A stretch of 64,000 bases of DNA from assembly GCA_019916065.1 (NCBI GenBank), contig CM034238.1, positions 37,539,375 through 37,603,374 of the forward strand. Reading direction: 5' to 3'. The notes under the pieces were generated by a model. That model made no database searches and was not told the DNA's origin. It was given only the letters and a program-made list of their open reading frames with translations. The translations under genes were made by a program, and so were the position numbers. Of the stretch, positions 1 to 10,330 are shown piece after piece (position 1 is the first letter of the stretch; the number at the start of each line of letters is the position of its first letter). The stretch comes from Vitellaria paradoxa. Taxonomy: Eukaryota > Streptophyta > Magnoliopsida > Ericales > Sapotaceae.

Positions 1-513
1 ATGCTTATAGGCGGATATCACAGAACATGTTAGAGAGTGGTTATACACGTGATTCTAGCCCGACCCTACCGATTGGTCAGGACGCCCAATTAGGATGTAT
101 CCACCGGATCGATCGAGTTCGCCAAGTTTCGATTGATTGATTGGGTCGGTCACGTTCTCTCGACTGATCTCTCACTATCAGATGCCCCCGATTCCCTCAA
201 TCAGCAAAGAAGTCCGAGAGGAATCTATAATGGACACGATCGGTCAGGTGGTACTTTTGATCGGGTGCCCCCGATTCCACAGGGGCACTACAGAGCAATT
301 GGGATGTGCCTTTATTACCTATGCGGTGCATTAACTGCAGAGGTACGGCGAAAGGCCGTAGCCGTTTCGCCTCCCTTCCACGTGTCACAGCCACATTGGG
401 CGTTGTCAGAATATGTAGCGTCAATATTGGGGAGCCGTTAGATTGGTTTTTCTCGCCTTCGATCTAAGCTGTTGATTCTCAAAAATTAAAATTCAAAATT
501 TTTTTGTCAATGC

Positions 514-521
514 TATAAATA
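514..521 (+). promoter_or_regulatory. TATA box of the retroelement leader, unit 1
   Basis: The octamer TATAAATA is followed by AGGGGCACTCGG. It lies about 145 bp upstream of a good splice donor. The equivalent sequence in units 2 and 3 is TATATATA. Its position fits an LTR promoter. Confidence 0.5.
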
Positions 522-883
522 GGGGCACTCGGTACTGATTTCCCTTTTACGCATCCAAAATTTTGAAGTGTCCTTTGCTGCTCCCTTTTTGTCTTCGGTG
601 CCATTTCTGACTGCCTTCTTGTCACCACTATTTGTCTTTCTGGAAGCTCTCTAAACTTGTTTCAGGTAATGAACTTTTCTACGCAACTTTGCTTAACCAT
701 TTCCCTCATCTTTACTCTGATGTAGTGGGTGTTAGTTAGGAGTGCTTTCTTTTACTAAGAAAATCATAGGCTTCTGAACCCCATAGGATTCATGGGAACC
801 CTAGGTACTTTAGAGCTATCGTTGGTGGTCTAATCTTTTTATCGTATTCAGTTTGTTTATGTCGGTTGTCTTTGTTTTCAGAA

Positions 884-1996
884 ATTGAAAACATCAAGAG
901 AGTTAGTCTATCGAGCTCTAGTAGCTCCGATAGTGACGGGCTCATTTTTTGCCGCCAACGAAACCCCATTCTTGCTAGCGTAAGCAGAAATGAAAGAGAT
1001 GACCGCATAGTTGACGCCTTCGAGCCAGGCGTAGAGGCCAAAAGGGCTCGTATAGTTACTGGTGAGGAGAAGGGCGTAGGATTCGAAGCGGAGGGGATAG
1101 GATCCACTATCTCGACCAAGAGAATGCCAAAGATAATTTCAGTTTCCTTTTGACCTGACCCTTAGACAACCGAGGAGCGAAGATTCGGCATGCTCTCCGA
1201 GATCAAGGGAGATTGCCGTTTACGAGGGTGCCTTGGTAGGGGGATTGTGTTTTCCTTTGCCAAGGCTCGTTCGAGAGATTTTATCCTGACTGAGCTTAGC
1301 CCTGGGCCAAATCCCCCCGAACAGCTGGAGGATCCTAATCGAGTGCACGATCTTCTAGAAAGTAGTCATCAGAGAAGATCTCACGGTCGACCTTTTCCTC
1401 CACTTCTACAAAGTTTGCTTCAGGTTGGTGGTATTTTTCCGTGAGGAAACATGAATTCAACTTCGTGACAGGCATGCCGACCTCCCACAAAGGATGGAAG
1501 GAGAGGTTCTTCTTCGTCTAGTGAAGTACATGGGAGTTCCAGCTATGGGAGTCTGACAAGGACAAAAGGTCCGAGTGCCTCGCCAATGGGGTCAGCCCAC
1601 TTTAAAGGGTACGTTTAGGTTCCTTTTCTTTTGATTACCCTTAGTTTCTTTTTCAAAATCAAGCTGACAAGTCTAGTGTCTAGGATTCTAATCCCTCTTT
1701 CTATTTAATCAGCTTGAAAATAACCTCCGACCAGTCGAGAATAGGAGTTGATTGGTCAGGCAAAGAAGCATTATGTTAGAGGTTCTCACTTTTTAATCAC
1801 AGTAAAGAATCTCGCTTTCTACCTGCTTGGTCTCGATCTGACTAAGGAGGCCTTGGCAGGCGAACGTAAGTGGAGTGAGTTTACGTTTTTATTTTGAGGA
1901 TCACATTTATCTGCACGTTCTGAACTTAGCCTTTTCTTTTCTTTCTATAGACAGTTTTACTCCCAAAGAGCCCGATCAATTTGAGATGGCCTTTGA
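884..1996 (+). pseudogene. Degenerate gag-like gene (PF04195-like), unit 1
   Basis: The first segment (884-1153) encodes about 89 residues with a serine-rich stretch near its N terminus, but its start codon is ATT where units 2 and 3 have ATG. A second segment (about 1230-1560) reads, with frameshifts, as the gag-like domain with motifs resembling PLPRVVREILSRL and TGMPTSHKGWKERFFF. The final exon that units 2 and 3 retain (FTPKEPDQFEMA onward) is cut after FEMAFD by the 257-bp deletion. No functional product is expected. The family assignment is by motif resemblance. Confidence 0.5.
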
Positions 1997-2469
1997 CAAG
2001 CAGGCAAACAATTACTATTTCAATTACTATAAAAAATTTAATAAATTAAAATAAAAGTGATTATTATAAAAAATAATCATTATTCTGCTTGAATACTTGG
2101 ATTAATACTTATAATTTTATTTAAAAGATAAACAATTGTAGGTAGAGTTTTTGTTTTTTAAAACAAATCTATTTATAACTCATGAATTATTTTCATATTC
2201 TAAAAGTTAAGAATAAGTTATTCTCTTTAAAATTTTTTAAAAATTATTTATATCATAAAAAGTTAAATTATACGGATAAATTATTATTTTTTAATTTTTT
2301 AATAAACAGACGGATATTGTTACTTAAATTTTGAAAAGTTTATAATAAATGAATTTTTATTATAATATTTTAATTATATTGATAAATTTTATTTTTAAAT
2401 ATTTTTTTATAGTACAATATATATATATATATATATCAAAATAGGAAAATCAGTATAACAAAAAATTTA

Positions 2470-2963
2470 GGTGGCATTTAGTTTACTTTTGTGTTTTCTA
2501 TTTTCTGTTTTTGTTTTATGCGTTAAAAATCTTAGAACGAAAAAATAAAAAATACTTTATTCTTCTTACTTTGAGATTTTTCTTATTTTTTATTAAAAAC
2601 TCTCAAAATGACTTTTTATCATTTTTTATTTTATGAGTAAATTCATTGTCAATTTTTAAAAATAAATTTTGAAAACACAAGTAACCAAATAAATTTTGAA
2701 CTGTTTTTCTTATTTTCAAAAACACAAATCTTACTTTGAGATTTTCTTTATTTTTTATTAAAAACTCTCAAAATGACTTTTTATCATTTTTTATTTTATG
2801 AGTAAACTCATTTTCAGTTTTCAAAAATAAAATTTGAAAACACAAGTAACCAAATAAATTTTGAGCTGTTTGCCTTATTTTCAAAAGTACAAAATGAAAA
2901 ATAAGATCAAAACAGAAAACAGAAAATAAAAACAAAAAATAGAAAAACAAACCAAATGACCCC
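2470..2963. mobile_element. PIF/Harbinger-like MITE A, unit 1
   Basis: A 494-bp element with imperfect terminal inverted repeats: the left end starts GGTGGCATTTAGTTT and the right end, reverse-complemented, starts GGGGTCATTTGGTTTG. It is flanked by TTA at 2467-2469 and 2964-2966, the trinucleotide target site typical of PIF/Harbinger and Tourist elements. It contains a 165-bp internal tandem duplication (first copies begin at 2565 and 2730). There is no coding capacity, as expected for a MITE. Confidence 0.6.
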
Positions 2964-3656
2964 TTAACTTCTAAAAGAAATGTCAAATTTATTAAATAAA
3001 TCATAAATATATTTTTTTTAAAAAATCAATTTGAATATTTTATTATAGGAAATATATTTAAAATATATATAAAAAATTGGGAAATTTATAAAAATGTAAA
3101 TTTACCTACAAGCCGTGGCATTTCAGCAAGAAAAAGTTTTACGTACGTGTGCATGCTTTTAATTTGGATTTGTTTGATAAGATTAGAGTAAGTTATCCAA
3201 ACAATGTGGATCCAATGTACGATTTGTTTGGCTTTGGTTTTACATGATTAGAGTATGTTATCCTAACAAATGTTGAATTAACGTAACGAAGACGTAACTT
3301 TGTCTGATAGGTAATAGTTACGTGCAAAATTACGAAGGCCGCATTAACATGTGTGCGGTCACATGATCAGATGTGCATCATCGTTTGGTTACAACAAGCA
3401 TTTTGCTCTTTTTGTTTTTTTCTTTTTTTTTTTTTTAAGTTTTTGGTCTTATATATTTTTTTTACCAAAATTTAATTTTCTTTTTAAAAACTATAATCAT
3501 TAAACATATTAATCACATTCGTTAAAAAAAAATCAAAAAATTGACGTCTGTTTATATAATAACAATAATTAACTTTTTCGGTGTTTTATACCTAAATGGA
3601 TAGCTTTTACTAAAACAAATGTAAATTTTATTTATTTATTTATTTTTGTTTTAATG

Positions 3657-3831
3657 AAGGAGAGTTTTGGTGCAACGGTATGAGTTGCTGTAGTGTAACC
3701 TAAGGTCACATGTTCGAATCGTAGAAAAAGTTTTTTGAAAATGCAAGGTAAGGCTGCGTAGAGTAGACCCTTAGTCTGACCCTTCCCTGAACCCCGCACA
3801 AGGCAGGAGTTTCATGCACCGGGCTATCCTT
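3657..3831 (+). mobile_element. Au SINE, unit 1
   Basis: A 175-bp tRNA-derived SINE that I recognise as the Au family, widespread in angiosperms. Diagnostic parts are a 5' GAGTTTTGGTGCAACGGTA, a B box around ATGTTCGAATCG, the middle GCTGCGTAGAGTAGACCC and the 3' end GCACCGGGCTATCCTTTT. A target duplication of about 21 bp, ending CTTTAATG in units 2 and 3 (TTTTAATG on the left here), lies at 3636-3656 and 3832-3852. It is non-autonomous and depends on LINE machinery. Confidence 0.88.
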
Positions 3832-3890
3832 TTATTTATTTTTGCTTTAATGCGCCTGAAAGTAACATTTCTAAAAAAATAAAAAACTTA

Positions 3891-4205
3891 TGTGACATTT
3901 AGTTTAATTTTCTATTTTCTGTTTTATACTTAAAACAAGGAAATAAAAGATGTTTTATTTTTCTTATTTTGAGTTTTTTTTTTTTTTTTTTTAAGTTGAA
4001 AACGCTCAAAACAACTTTTGGTCATTTTTTATTTTATATGTAAATTCATTTTCTGTTTTTTAAAACAAATTTTAAAAATACAAGTGACTAAATGCATTGT
4101 ACCTATTTCTTGTTTTTAAAAGGACAAAATGACAAATGCATTTAAAACAGAAAATTAAAAACAAAAATAAAAAACAAAAAATAGAAAAGTAAACCAAATG
4201 AGCCC
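3891..4205. mobile_element. PIF/Harbinger-like MITE B, unit 1
   Basis: A 315-bp element whose ends (TGTGACATTTAGTTT on the left, AGGGCTCATTTGGTTT as reverse complement of the right) resemble those of MITE A. TTA lies on both sides (3888-3890 and 4206-4208). The interior is AT-rich and shares TTTTCTATTTTCTG-like sequence with MITE A, so the two probably belong to one family. Confidence 0.55.
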
Positions 4206-4743
4206 TTAAATTTTAGTGAAAAAAACTATATAAAATAAAAAAGATTACAAAAAAAAAAACTAAAAATCAAAACTTTCATAACCCTTAAAATTAAGGAAAA
4301 GAGGAACAGCCAGAAAGCTTGGCTAGATCCTGTTAAAATACCCTCTCAAAGCATCGATGTCAAATGTGTACATGGGGTTTCTGCTTCATTATCTTGTCAA
4401 ACCGAGGATACTAATAAATAGATTAAAATTTGCTGTCTTCTCTTAGTTAATTTGAGAAGTACGTGCACAGGCAACCAAATAGACCATTCCACGGTCAAGG
4501 TATATGAAATTGATCAAATATTTGTTTTCGAAACAACATTTAATAGGCGTAATTCACCACAATTTTAATTTAAGTGTAAGCATTAATATTCAATGATGTT
4601 ATACTAAATTTTAAATTATTAATACACTTTTGTTATATTTGAAATTTAGCAATCCTTTCGAAAATTGATTTGATCGTATTATTAACGATATGACATATTA
4701 AAATAAAATTTGATATAATATTATATATATTGAAAGTTGATTT

Positions 4744-5535
4744 TGTTGGCAATATTAGTCAAATCAGTCACTGTTTTTGGAGAATAAATAAAAAAAATCA
4801 GAAATAAACTTACAATTTTCAGTGAAATTTAGATGCAATTTGATCAAGCCTAGTATTAAATACTATCTCCTTAAGATTGAATTCGTCCCCCACAAGGCTT
4901 CTAGTTTTAACGGACATCAGTCTCTTAGAATAGAATGATCACACATACACACAAAAGGAAATTAAACGACAATTTGTGTGTTTTTGCGAACCAAACTTTG
5001 CTTGTAATCTTTGTACACAAAAAATGAATTTTCTTATGCAAAAGAATTTTGTATGTAATATTTTTAATGAAAAAAAATCTAACCATTTTTTATGCAAGGA
5101 TTAATGTTTAAATAATTAGCCATTAGTCATGTCTATTGGAAGAATAGACACAATCATTCATGAAAAGGGGCATCTGTTCATAAAACAGACATGTCTGTCA
5201 AAAAAAGAACACTCCAAAATGACGTAATTTTGGAGATAATAATTTGACCGGGCTAATAGTTAGAGTAAGTTAATGGGCCAAAGAATTATTTAAGCCCAAA
5301 ATCCATTATAAGATTAATTAAGCTCAAAATTTATTCAGGCCCACTGTGGTCCTCACTTTGAAGCCAATTTTTATTTACATAATTCATGGTTTTGAACATA
5401 TGAATACATGAAATTAATATTCTTACATTATTATATTAATTCCACATTTGATCCATAATTAATAATATATGGACCTCATATAAATATTGGCTTTAAAGTC
5501 AATAAAACTCATAGTTAAAACCATGAATTCCAACA
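4744..5535 (-). repeat. 3' LTR of copia element, unit 1
   Basis: A 792-bp LTR starting TGTTGGCAATATTAG and ending AATTCCAACA on the plus strand. It matches 14126-14900 throughout with scattered substitutions and small indels. It is the 3' LTR because the polyprotein runs on the minus strand. Confidence 0.9.
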
Positions 5536-7312
5536 ATCCCCCCCATGAATGAAATGGCTGAAATGCAAATGCAGACTCGACATAGAGTACAATGGAAAGT
5601 TACCGCATTAGGATAGGTAGCTTTTGGCTTTGAACCTTCCCTAGTGAGATATTATCGGGTTTATTTGCTAACTAGTGAACTTGATGTCTTGAATTGTTCA
5701 GGTTTTGTATAAACTAACACTACTAGAAAAAAAACTAATTACCAACTGACCATTACCAACCGAATATAATCGGTTGGTAAATACCAACCAACTACCTACA
5801 CATTACCAACCGATGTAAAAATTACTAAAATTTAAATAATTATCAACTCCTTACTGACTGATCCAATTCAGTTGCTAAATTTTCAGTTGGTACTCGGTTG
5901 CTAATTAGTTATTATATTGGCGGGAAACTTTTTACCAACCGATTATCAACTGCTTATAATTGGTCGGTACATATTTCAGTTGGTGATCAGTTGGTAATCT
6001 GGCGGGACTATTTTTCCCACCAAATTATCAATGGATTACCCACTGAATAGTGTAGTTGTTAGATATTTCAGTTGGTTTTTCAGTTGGTAATTTGATGGTT
6101 AAATTATTACTAACCGCATTACCAACTGTAATGTTCGGCTGGTCATGTAATCACCTGATGGGCAAATTAATACCAACCGCATTGCCAACTTGTAGGTTAG
6201 TTGGTAATTTATTTAGTTAGTATTTAGTTGGTATTCCATTCGTAATTTGATAGCAATGTATCATGAATATGTTTAGTAACCCAATTATCAACCGACAGTA
6301 TCTTTTATTAATTTATTTGGTTGGTTATCAGTTGGTAATCCATTGGTAATGAAGTGTAAATATATTTACCAACTGCATTAACCACGGCCTTTAGCGGTTG
6401 GTAATGTAGTCGGTTAGTAATCTGGTGGTAATCTGTTAGTAATCGAGCAGAAAAAGTGTACTAACCAAAATACCAACTGAATTTTTCGGTTGGAAATCTA
6501 TTGGTAATCGGTTGGTAATTTATTAGGAATATATATACCAACAGAATAATGTATTCCATTGGTAATCAATTAGTAATCTAGCGAGAATATATTTACCAAC
6601 CAAATTAACGACTGAACTTATCGACTAGTAATATAATCAGTTGGCAATCAGTTGGTAATCCAATGAGAAATATTTTACCAACGTACTTACCGACGGAATG
6701 GTTTGGTTGATAATGTCATCGGTTGGTATTTGGTTGGTAATAGGGTGACCAACTAATTATCAACTAATTACCAACCAAAAATTTTACAATTTGCATTGAA
6801 CATTAAAAAAAAGAAATTTATAATTTCAATATTTTTATAATTAATTTTATATTAAGAAATATTTGTAATTAATTATATATATTTATATATGGCATGAAAT
6901 TGTTTCATGATTTATTTGGTTCATGTGATACAACCTTTAGATAAGTAAATTCGTGCGTTTTTTGATAAAATGGTATGATTCATACATATTGGGTTCGGTG
7001 TTTATATATATATATATATATTATATGTATGGTTCATACATATTGCATATAATTTAATTGACTAGGAGGAAAAGATTTTATACAGTTTATATTGGTAATA
7101 TTAAATTTTCATATTAATGAATTAGTGATCAATGCATGTTAAGATTATAATTGTTTAAGACACAGGGTTTAGGGTATATGATTTTCAAAATCGGACAAGT
7201 TTAGGTAATCAAATCGTTTATGGATTCTAAAATTTACTTCCATTTTTTTAATCTTTTTTCCTGTATATATTTTTTGCTGTAAGAATTCGTGTGTGAACGC
7301 CTAAGTTAGTAA

Positions 7313-8142
7313 GGTCCCGTTTGGTAATATTTCCGTTTTCTATTTTTCTGTTTATGTTTTCAAAATTTTGTAAACTCGCAACAAAAACATGTTTGATAAA
7401 CCTATTTACGTTTTTTTGTTTACAAAAAAAAAATGAAAACAAAAATAGAAAAACGTAAACAGAAAAAAAGGAGTTTTCACTCTGATTTTCTTTTTTGTTG
7501 CCAATATTTTGTCAATTTTAAAACTTTGTCTATTTTTGTAACATTAAATAAAAATAAATTATTTTATTCAAATATTTTTTAAAGTAAGTTATTCTAATAA
7601 ATAATATAATTAAATTCAAAAACTTAATTAAATAAATAAATTAATATTATTGTTAATAAATAATAAAACTAAATTAATTAATTTAATTTAATAATTAATT
7701 GTTGCTAAATTATCTGAAATAAATATCATAATTAATTTATTTAATTTAATAATTAAATTAATTTATATAAAATTATCGAACCTATGAGCTTAAGGTAGTA
7801 AAGCTTAAAAATCGAAAGAAAACCCAGTGTATAAGTGATATGTAACAAAATTTAGACAAGAACGAAAAAATAGTTATTTTTTAAATTAATACTAACTAGT
7901 TACTAAAATGTTAACATTTTAATTTTTCTGTTAATTTAATATTTTTACCCTTTTAAAGCTTAAATAATTTTTAAAACAAAAAAAATAAATTTAATAATTT
8001 AAGAAAAAAAGTTAAAAAGGTAAGTGACTAGTTTTTTTGACTAAACGTTATCTTAATTATAAAAAAAAATTATTTTCCAAAAGAAAAAGGTCAAAAAAAT
8101 TTGTTTGTAAATTTTAGTTGATTTTGCCAACTAAACACCACC
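7313..8142. mobile_element. Candidate PIF/Harbinger-like MITE inside the CACTA element, unit 1
   Basis: The left end GGTCCCGTTTGGTAA and the reverse complement of the right end GGTGGTGTTTAGTTGG form an imperfect inverted repeat, with TAA at 7310-7312 and 8143-8145. The 830-bp interior is AT-rich and non-coding. A further element with similar ends may abut it on the right (to about 8466). It is tentative because the inverted repeats are imperfect. Confidence 0.45.
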
Positions 8143-8736
8143 TAAATGTGTGGTGCTTGGTTTAAAAAAATAAAAATAAAAATAAGTGTGAAAATATAAT
8201 AAAAGTTAGAAAAATTAATAAAATTTAGAATAATTGTTTAGTGTAATTTAATATTAATTATATTAAAGTAAAATTATTTTAAATTTAAAAATAAAAATAA
8301 CAAATATTATTTATTAATTTTAAGTAATTTCATTTCTTTATCTTTTTAGAACTTATTTCCAAATATAGTCACCTAAAATATTTTTTTATTAGAAAAAAAT
8401 TCTTAAAATAGTTTTCAAAAATTTTACTTTTTAAAAATAATTTTCTAAAACTAAAACTAAATGCGACCAAATTATTTTTAAAAATATATATATATAATGA
8501 AGAAAAAAATATATATAGTGAGCCATGATATAACTAAATTAAAGATATGTATTAAATATGAGCTACACATACGAATTGGAGGAAAATAAAAAAAAATTAA
8601 AATTATTTTTAGTTAAATATAATAGTTATTCATAAATTATTTACTAAATATCTATATAGTTTCATGTATTGTTTATGATTTCAAATTATTGAAACAAAAG
8701 TTAAAATAATTAAATAAAAATAATAATTTTTTATCA

Positions 8737-8925
8737 CTTTTGCTAACTAATTAGTCTATAAAGGGGCACTTCTTGCAACCAATTGGTTAGCAAAAGTGTT
8801 AAAAAATTATAACAAAAAAGTTAAAGTAATTAAATAAAAATCATAAATTTTTTTATCATTTTTTGTGACCAATTGGTCGCTGAAGGGGTACCTTTGCCAA
8901 CCAACTGGTCGCCAAAAGTGATAAA
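8737..8925. repeat. Tandem pair of imperfect hairpins in CACTA interior, unit 1
   Basis: Two related inverted repeats lie head to tail about 126 bp apart. The first pairs TTTTGCTAACTAATTAGT with AACCAATTGGTTAGCAAAA. The second pairs TGACCAATTGGTCGC with a matching arm near 8905. In unit 2 part of the second copy is deleted. Confidence 0.5.
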
Positions 8926-8965
8926 GGTTTGTTTATATATACAAAAAAGTGTAAAATATATATAC

Positions 8966-9050
8966 AAATAATAGCTTGGCCTAGTGGCCAACCACATAAA
9001 CTTCCAAAGAAATGGTACGAGTTCGAATCTCAGCAGCAACAATCAAAATC
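8966..9050 (+). mobile_element. tRNA-like (SINE-type) promoter segment in CACTA interior, unit 1
   Basis: TAGCTTGGCCTAGTGG resembles a Pol III A box. About 45 bp downstream, ACGAGTTCGAATCTC resembles a B box. Spacing and order fit a tRNA-derived SINE head. No clear 3' end or target duplication was found, so this may be only a SINE fragment. Confidence 0.4.
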
Positions 9051-9080
9051 TCAAAAATATAGATTTAATATGTGGTGTGC

Positions 9081-9370
9081 AATCGTAGTCGACACGTGAC
9101 AGAATCATAGGTTGACACTTGGGATAACACAAGTTGCCATGTGGCATGATGACATATCAGTAAATGATGCCACGTGAATCATAGGTCGACACGTGGCAGA
9201 ATCATAGGTCGACACCTGACATAACACAAGTTGCCATGTGGCATGATGACATGTCAGCAAATGATGCCACGTGAATCTAGGTGACACGTGGCAGAATCAT
9301 AGGTTGACACGTGGCATAGCACAAGTTGCCATGTGGCATGATGACATGTCAGCAAATGATGCCACGTGGC
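9081..9370. repeat. Minisatellite, about 96-bp period, rich in ACGTG, unit 1
   Basis: About three copies of a roughly 96-bp unit. The phrase CAAGTTGCCATGTGGCATGA begins at 9130, 9227 and 9322. Each unit carries several GACACGTGGC or GCCACGTG words, which match the plant G-box/ABRE core. It sits just inside the right subterminal repeats of the CACTA element. Confidence 0.8.
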
Positions 9371-10330
9371 GCCACATTTGAATTTTTATTTTTTTAGCAG
9401 TTGGTAATTACCAAGTACATTTCGGTTGGTATATTACCAACTGACATTTCGGTGGGTAAAATACCAACTAACAATATCGGTTGCTACAAAGCAAATTTCG
9501 GTTGGTATATTATGAAATATCAATTTAATATTCAATAACAAATTACCAACCAAAAGTTAAACAATACCAACTAACAAATCGGTTGGCAATTACCAACTTA
9601 AGAATCGGTTGGCAGTTACCTACTTAAGAATCAGTTGGCAATAACAATTTCGGTTGGTAATTACCAACCAAAATTTTGAAACTTAATTTCATACCAATAA
9701 AATATTACCAACAGATTTATTTAATTTACTAACCGAAATTCAGTTGGTAATTACCAACCGACCTTAAAAATATTGGTTAATAAACATTACCAACTAGGGT
9801 TTTTGCCACCGACCAAAATCGGTTGGTAATCAGTTGGTAATCCATGATTACCAACTGAATTTAGCTTATTACCAACTGATTTTGTCAGTTGGTAATCAAG
9901 TCAGTTAGTAATCAGCCTTTTTCTAGTAGTGCAAGACAATAATATTCACACAGCACATTTCCAACAAAGTTTGGTTCTTTTAATTCTATCCATTTTGGCC
10001 CTGGACATGCCTAGTAATTTCATTGAGTGCTCTAGAGAATGTAGCCTTATCCATTCCCAAAGAAGCGGCCCCTTCACACTCAATATAGGTGATCTCTTAT
10101 TAAGAGTATCCTGTTATACCCCACTTGGATTTTCAAGATATAAGGATCATTGAAAACAGAGCTTATCCTAATACACAATTCAGGTCATCACTATTCTTTT
10201 CATCATAGGAAAGGGTAGAGGAATTAATTCCTTAGTGATCTCAACGAGTACCCCCACAATTCAGTTATCCCTTTGAACCTAGATCTTGGGATCTCTAGTC
10301 AACTAGGTTGGGTTGCCATTGTGGAGATTC

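Larger units (their letters stand above)
1..1996 (+). mobile_element. Gypsy-type retroelement remnant (LTR/leader plus gag), unit 1
   Basis: This is the promoter, leader and gag part of a degenerate LTR retroelement; it matches 25206-27460 and 50574-52829. It contains a TATA box (514-521), a predicted leader intron (666-881, CAG|GT to CAG) and gag-like coding segments. No protease, reverse transcriptase or integrase follows. The right end is a deletion junction at 1996/1997 that removed the last gag exon seen in the other units. The classification rests on resemblance of the segment to Pfam PF04195 (putative gypsy-type transposon), recognised by eye. Confidence 0.55.
1997..4738. other. AT-rich stretch hosting two MITEs and a SINE, unit 1
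   Basis: Apart from the elements listed separately (2470-2963, 3657-3831, 3891-4205) this stretch is AT-rich DNA with homopolymer runs and a short (TA)n at about 2420-2436. I see no coding potential, tRNA or other recognisable element in 1997-2466, 2967-3635 or 4209-4738. Confidence 0.6.
5718..9931. mobile_element. Non-autonomous CACTA (En/Spm) transposon nested in the copia element, unit 1
   Basis: A 4,214-bp element with perfect 14-bp terminal inverted repeats CACTACTAGAAAAA at both ends. Both subterminal regions (about 5745-6775 and 9400-9920) are packed with TTACCAACYGA-type repeats in both orientations, the hallmark of CACTA transposase-binding regions. The 3-bp target duplication is CAA on the right (9932-9934) and TAA on the left (5715-5717); the empty site in unit 3 shows the original was CAA. 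The interior has no transposase, but holds a MITE-like insert, hairpin repeats, a tRNA-like segment and a minisatellite. Confidence 0.92.

Noticed and set aside
5745..6775. CRISPR-like array of short repeats.
   Set aside because: The TTACCAACYGA words occur in both orientations with irregular spacing inside CACTA ends, as expected for transposase-binding subterminal repeats.
8146..8466. A further MITE abutting the one at 7313-8142.
   Set aside because: The ends look similar (TGTGGTGCTTGG and TTTGGTCGCATTTAG as complement), but the flanking trinucleotides are not direct repeats, so the boundaries are not supported.
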